Source: Bacillus sp. FJAT-29937
GTDB lineage: Bacteria > Bacillota > Bacilli > Bacillales > Cytobacillaceae
Assembly (NCBI RefSeq): GCF_001509555.1
Contig: NZ_LMAS01000002.1
Location: 248,001 to 312,000 of the forward strand
DNA length: 64,000 nt
Direction: 5' to 3'
The notes under the pieces are model-generated. The model saw only the letters and a program-made list of their open reading frames with translations, did not search any database and was not told the DNA's origin. The first letter of the stretch is position 1. Each line of letters begins with the position of its first letter. Below, piece by piece: positions 60,979 to 64,000 of this stretch. A program made the position numbers and the translations under genes.

Positions 60979-61716
60979 GTGAAAAAGTGGATGACCATTA
61001 TATGTACAAGTTTCTTATTATTAGCTGGCTGCGGTAAAACAGGGCAACAGGAAGAGGCAGCGTTGCCTGAAATTATTGAAGCAGATTTAGCTGTACCCGA
61101 AAAAGCAGAGGTAGGGGAAGAGGTAACCTTAGCTGTTACAGTTTCGCAAGGTAATGAAGCGGTTGAAGATGCAAATGAGGTTAAGTTCGAAATTTGGAAA
61201 GAAGGACAAAAAGATGCTAGTGAGCTTGTTGTAGCAGAGCATACGGAAAAAGGAAAATATGAGGCTGCCTATACATTCTCAGAAAATGGTCTATTTAATG
61301 TTCAATCTCATGTAACAGCAAGGGATATGCATACTATGCCAACAAAAACAATCCAGGTTGGTGAAGTGGAGGCTGAGCATCATGAACATCAAGAAGAAAG
61401 CGGTGATGATCACCATCATCATGATAGTGACGTTTCCATCGAACTGCAGAAACCAGATGAATTAAAAGCAGCGGAGCAAACAGCCTTAGCTGTTCATTTG
61501 CAAAAATCCAATGAGCCCCTATTAAAGGCGAAGGTAAGACTTGAAATATTTCAAAAAGGTCAAAATCCGGCTTGGGTGAATATGACGGAAGGCACCAATG
61601 GGGAATATAAAACTGATTATAGTTTTCCTGCAAGCGGTGAGTTTATCATAAGAATTCATGTAGAAAATGATGAAGGACTCCATGAACATACTGAGGTTGA
61701 AGTAACGGTAGAATAA
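60979..61716 (+). CDS. Lipoprotein with two YtkA/FixH-like domains and a His-rich linker
   Basis: 245 residues from GTG 60979 (GAGGG site); ATG 60961 lacks one. Lipobox LLAGC gives Cys18. Two similar Ig-like domains follow (~residues 30-130, LAVPEKAEVGEEVTLAVTV; and ~150-245, TALAVHLQKSNEPLLKAKV), each with a HxxH-containing end (HVTARDMHTM; HVENDEGLHEH). The linker between them (~134-153) is His/Glu/Asp-rich, with four consecutive His, suggesting binding of copper or another metal outside the cell (inference). A strong terminator follows. Confidence 0.83.
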   Translation: MKKWMTIICTSFLLLAGCGKTGQQEEAALPEIIEADLAVPEKAEVGEEVTLAVTVSQGNEAVEDANEVKFEIWKEGQKDASELVVAEHTEKGKYEAAYTFSENGLFNVQSHVTARDMHTMPTKTIQVGEVEAEHHEHQEESGDDHHHHDSDVSIELQKPDELKAAEQTALAVHLQKSNEPLLKAKVRLEIFQKGQNPAWVNMTEGTNGEYKTDYSFPASGEFIIRIHVENDEGLHEHTEVEVTVE

Positions 61717-61718
61717 GG

Positions 61719-61751
61719 AAAAAAGCGCAGTCCATGAACTGCGCTTTTTTG
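61719..61751 (+). terminator. Terminator after the YtkA-like lipoprotein
   Basis: AAAAAGCGCAGT and ACTGCGCTTTTT form a 12-bp perfect stem with a T-run. Confidence 0.92.
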
Positions 61752-61840
61752 TAAAATTTTCATAATAGCTTCCCCTCGCTAAAAAGTAAAAATATCAATA
61801 AAATAGAGAGTAGATAGATAGAAAAGCAGGTGCAAACAAA

Positions 61841-62602
61841 ATGAGAGATACTCATCTATTTTTTAACACAGGGATTGGGAGGCAAAAGCCTAATAGCATT
61901 CGTAATAAAGAGCAGAGCTGTCCGTTTTGCGAAAGGGATAAGCTGACAGATATTCTAGCGACAGACAGTTCGATTATCTTATTAAAAAATAAATTTCCTG
62001 TTCTAGAACATACGTATCAAACAGTCTTAATTGAAACGGATGATTGCCATAGTGAGCTATCCGTCTATCCGGAAGATCACTTAAATAAGCTAATTCGATT
62101 TGGCTTAACCCATTGGCTGGAAATGATCGGGACAAAGAAATATAAGTCTGTGATCTTTTTTAAGAATCATGGCCCATTATCAGGCGGAACGATTGCTCAT
62201 CCACATATGCAGATTATTGGGTTAGAGGATATTGATTACAGCGAAAAGGTGCAAGCAAGCGATTTCGAAGGGATAACCATTCATGAGAAAAAGGGGACGG
62301 TTTTTTCCATCTCAATAGCACCAAGAGTTGGATTTTATGAGTTCAATGTGAAGTTAGGCGATAGTCAGGATATTACGGCATTTGCGAAATATATTCAGAC
62401 GGCAGCCCATTATATTTTGAATCATTTTCCGTTTCCTTGTACGAGCTATAATTTATTCTTTTACGAGTTTGCTGGAGATATCTATGCCAAAGTAGTGCCG
62501 CGCTCAGTCACGACACCATTATTTATTGGGTATTTTATTCCTCAAGTTCCAAATAATATAGAGTGGATGAAGGATGATGTACAGGAGCGTTATTTTGGAT
62601 AA
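61841..62602 (+). CDS. DUF4931 protein (GalT/HIT-like)
   Basis: A 253-residue protein of the DUF4931 family. It has an N-terminal zinc-type CPFCERDK and the galactose-1-phosphate uridylyltransferase-like histidine motif HPHMQI (in GTIAHPHMQIIG), with NHGPLSGG before it. These suggest a nucleotidyl transfer or hydrolysis activity through a His nucleophile, but no reaction is known for the family. No RBS is strong (AGCAGGTG). No sugar genes adjoin it. Confidence 0.8.
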   Translation: MRDTHLFFNTGIGRQKPNSIRNKEQSCPFCERDKLTDILATDSSIILLKNKFPVLEHTYQTVLIETDDCHSELSVYPEDHLNKLIRFGLTHWLEMIGTKKYKSVIFFKNHGPLSGGTIAHPHMQIIGLEDIDYSEKVQASDFEGITIHEKKGTVFSISIAPRVGFYEFNVKLGDSQDITAFAKYIQTAAHYILNHFPFPCTSYNLFFYEFAGDIYAKVVPRSVTTPLFIGYFIPQVPNNIEWMKDDVQERYFG

Positions 62603-62699
62603 AGGGAAATAAACCCATTCGGCGTTCTGAAGTTGTTATTTGGCCGATAAAAAAATATAATGAAGTGTTGTACTGAATAACCTTTTTAGAGTTTGAGAA

Positions 62700-62738
62700 A
62701 TGTCTAGCTCCAGCGCCTAGGGGCTTCCGCTTTTCGAT
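62700..62738 (+). repeat. Short form of a Bacillaceae dispersed repeat
   Basis: TGTCTAGCTCCAGCGCCTAG (62701-62720) followed by GGGCTTCCGCTTTTCG. I recall these as the two ends of a repeat scattered through many Bacillaceae genomes; the usual middle part is missing here. It sits just before the rodA ribosome binding site. Confidence 0.55.
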
Positions 62739-62756
62739 TAAGGAGATTGTCTTGCT

Positions 62757-63932
62757 ATGTCTACAAATAAAACTACAACCCCTCCTAGAATTGATTTAAA
62801 CTTAGTTTTAATTTTGTTTTTATTGTTTTTGGTAAGCTGCATTTCGATTTATAGCGCCCAGACGACAGGGCAATATAAAGAGAATTTTCTTCTCAAGCAG
62901 ATTGTTTGGTATATGGTTGGAACGGGGATTATCGCAGCAGTGATTTCCCTTGATTCAGAGCAGCTAAGGAAGATTTCTTGGTATGCCTATAGCTTTGGAT
63001 TATTTTTGCTGGCCTTTCTAATCGTGGCTCCCAGCAGTATTGCACCCGTTATTAATGGCGCAAAGGCATGGTACAGAGTGCCAGGGATGGGGTCGTTACA
63101 GCCTTCTGAGCTTGTAAAGGTTTTTCTCATTCTTGTTCTGGCAAGAGTGATTGATGAACATCATCAGAAGAACCCAATCAAAACGATCCAAACGGACTTC
63201 ATGCTCTTAATTAAGCTGGGCGTATTTACGGGAATCCCTTTATTGCTAGTCATGCAGCAGCCCGACCTTGGGACAGGCCTTGTTTTTATCTCCATTTTGC
63301 TCGGAATGATTTTTATCTCGGGAATTACTTGGAAGCTGCTTGCACCTATTTTTGGAACGGGTCTTACGTTGATTGCAATTGTTTTTTACTTCGTCCTTTG
63401 GCATCCTGAAATTTTGGAGAAGTATTTAGGTGTGAAGGAGTATCAATTTGGCCGGATTTATTCATGGCTCGATCCGTATAATTACCAGAGCTCGACAGGC
63501 TTTCAATTAACGAGGTCGCTGCTTGCTATTGGGTCGGGAGAAACGAGCGGGAAAGGGTATGGCACGCGAGAAGTTTATTTGCCTGAAAGTCACACAGATT
63601 TCATCTTTAGTATCGTGGGTGAAGAGTTTGGCTTTATTGGGGCAAGTGTTTTAGTCAGTTTATTCTTCCTGCTTATATATCAGATTACCAAGATAGGAAT
63701 GGAAACGAAAAATGACTTTTATTCGTATATTTGTGTAGGGGTCATTAGTATGATCACTTTTCACGTCTTCCAGAATATTGGCATGACAATCGGGCTTCTT
63801 CCGATTACGGGAATCCCGCTGCCGTTTATTAGCTATGGAGGCAGCTCATTAATGGGAAATATGCTCGGGCTTAGCTTAATTTTCTCCATTCGCTACCATT
63901 ATAAAAAGTATATGTTTTCAAATAGTGATTAG
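62757..63932 (+). CDS. rodA: FtsW/RodA/SpoVE family peptidoglycan polymerase, RodA-like
   Basis: A 391-residue SEDS protein with ten membrane segments: SIYSAQTTGQY (after TM1), GAKAWYRVPGMGSLQPSELVK, QQPDLGTGLVFI (with the catalytic-type Asp loop), FQLTRSLLAIGSGETSGKGYG and TGIPLPFISYGGSSL. Length matches RodA of Bacillus (~393), and loops resemble RodA more than FtsW/SpoVE. It polymerises glycan strands for cell elongation with a class B PBP. It is monocistronic, ended by a strong terminator. Confidence 0.9.
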   Translation: MSTNKTTTPPRIDLNLVLILFLLFLVSCISIYSAQTTGQYKENFLLKQIVWYMVGTGIIAAVISLDSEQLRKISWYAYSFGLFLLAFLIVAPSSIAPVINGAKAWYRVPGMGSLQPSELVKVFLILVLARVIDEHHQKNPIKTIQTDFMLLIKLGVFTGIPLLLVMQQPDLGTGLVFISILLGMIFISGITWKLLAPIFGTGLTLIAIVFYFVLWHPEILEKYLGVKEYQFGRIYSWLDPYNYQSSTGFQLTRSLLAIGSGETSGKGYGTREVYLPESHTDFIFSIVGEEFGFIGASVLVSLFFLLIYQITKIGMETKNDFYSYICVGVISMITFHVFQNIGMTIGLLPITGIPLPFISYGGSSLMGNMLGLSLIFSIRYHYKKYMFSNSD

Positions 63933-63962
63933 AAAAGCGGGGCGTTATTCGCCCCGCTTTTA
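63933..63962 (+). terminator. Terminator of rodA
   Basis: AAAAGCGGGGCG and CGCCCCGCTTTT pair perfectly around TTATT, with T residues at the end. Confidence 0.95.
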
Positions 63963-64000
63963 ATCGATTACCCCCGTTTCAGCGATCCTCACTTTCGTGT

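Overview
The window is chromosomal DNA of a low-GC, Gram-positive, probably spore-forming member of the Bacillaceae (Bacillus sensu lato). The evidence is strong AGGAGG-type ribosome binding sites, frequent TTG/GTG starts, sigma-A promoters, and Bacillus-type families: CsoR/CopZ, a YkoP-like protein with a metallophosphoesterase, YdgG/YdgH-like MarR-MMPL, YueD, a KinB-like kinase, a SleB/CwlJ-type hydrolase and RodA. I see no rRNA, tRNA, CRISPR, phage or intact insertion sequence. The genus cannot be fixed from the sequence alone.

Region 1 (1-12922) is the most distinctive part: a catabolic cluster on the + strand. In order it holds the end of a PxpC/AHS2 subunit, a small biotin carrier, biotin carboxylase, PxpA (LamB/YcsF), CoxG, a three-subunit molybdenum hydroxylase (2Fe-2S, Mo and FAD subunits), a split XdhC, a MocA-like cytidylyltransferase, a sigma-54 activator, and a second PxpB-PxpC pair. 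My inference is an 'oxidise, then ring-open' route for an N-heterocycle: the Mo enzyme makes a lactam, and a bicarbonate/biotin/ATP-dependent Pxp-type enzyme hydrolyses it.

Region 2 (13 kb to 45 kb) is housekeeping and defence. It contains a PadR module, a DUF4173 membrane protein, a 52-bp tandem palindromic array (15671-16046), an AI-2E-type permease, csoR-copZ with its operator inside the promoter, VTT-domain proteins, a LysM/SleB hydrolase, TetR-MMPL with three operator palindromes, LysR-YeiH, an orphan sporulation-type kinase, an autoregulated ABC-TetR operon, a DUF4309-deacetylase lipoprotein, several MFS pumps (one behind a structured leader with a terminator), a MerR/TipAS regulator, two ArsR-SRPBCC modules with matching promoter designs, a flavin reductase and an EamA transporter.

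Region 3 (43998-51012) is a second sigma-54-controlled catabolic operon. A divergent PAS/AAA+ activator faces a near-perfect -24/-12 promoter. Behind it lie a CntA-like Rieske oxygenase, an aldehyde dehydrogenase, a D-malate/tartrate-type decarboxylating dehydrogenase and a BCCT transporter. This fits carnitine import, cleavage to trimethylamine plus malic semialdehyde, oxidation to malate and decarboxylation to pyruvate. No CntB-type reductase is linked.

Region 4 (51.2-64 kb) holds MarR-MMPL, a Fur-box-controlled FbpABC-like ferric iron ABC operon, a DUF4097 protein, a 42-residue protein, a YueD-like reductase, a two-domain YtkA/FixH-like lipoprotein, a DUF4931 GalT-like protein, a minimal copy of a Bacillaceae dispersed repeat, and rodA.
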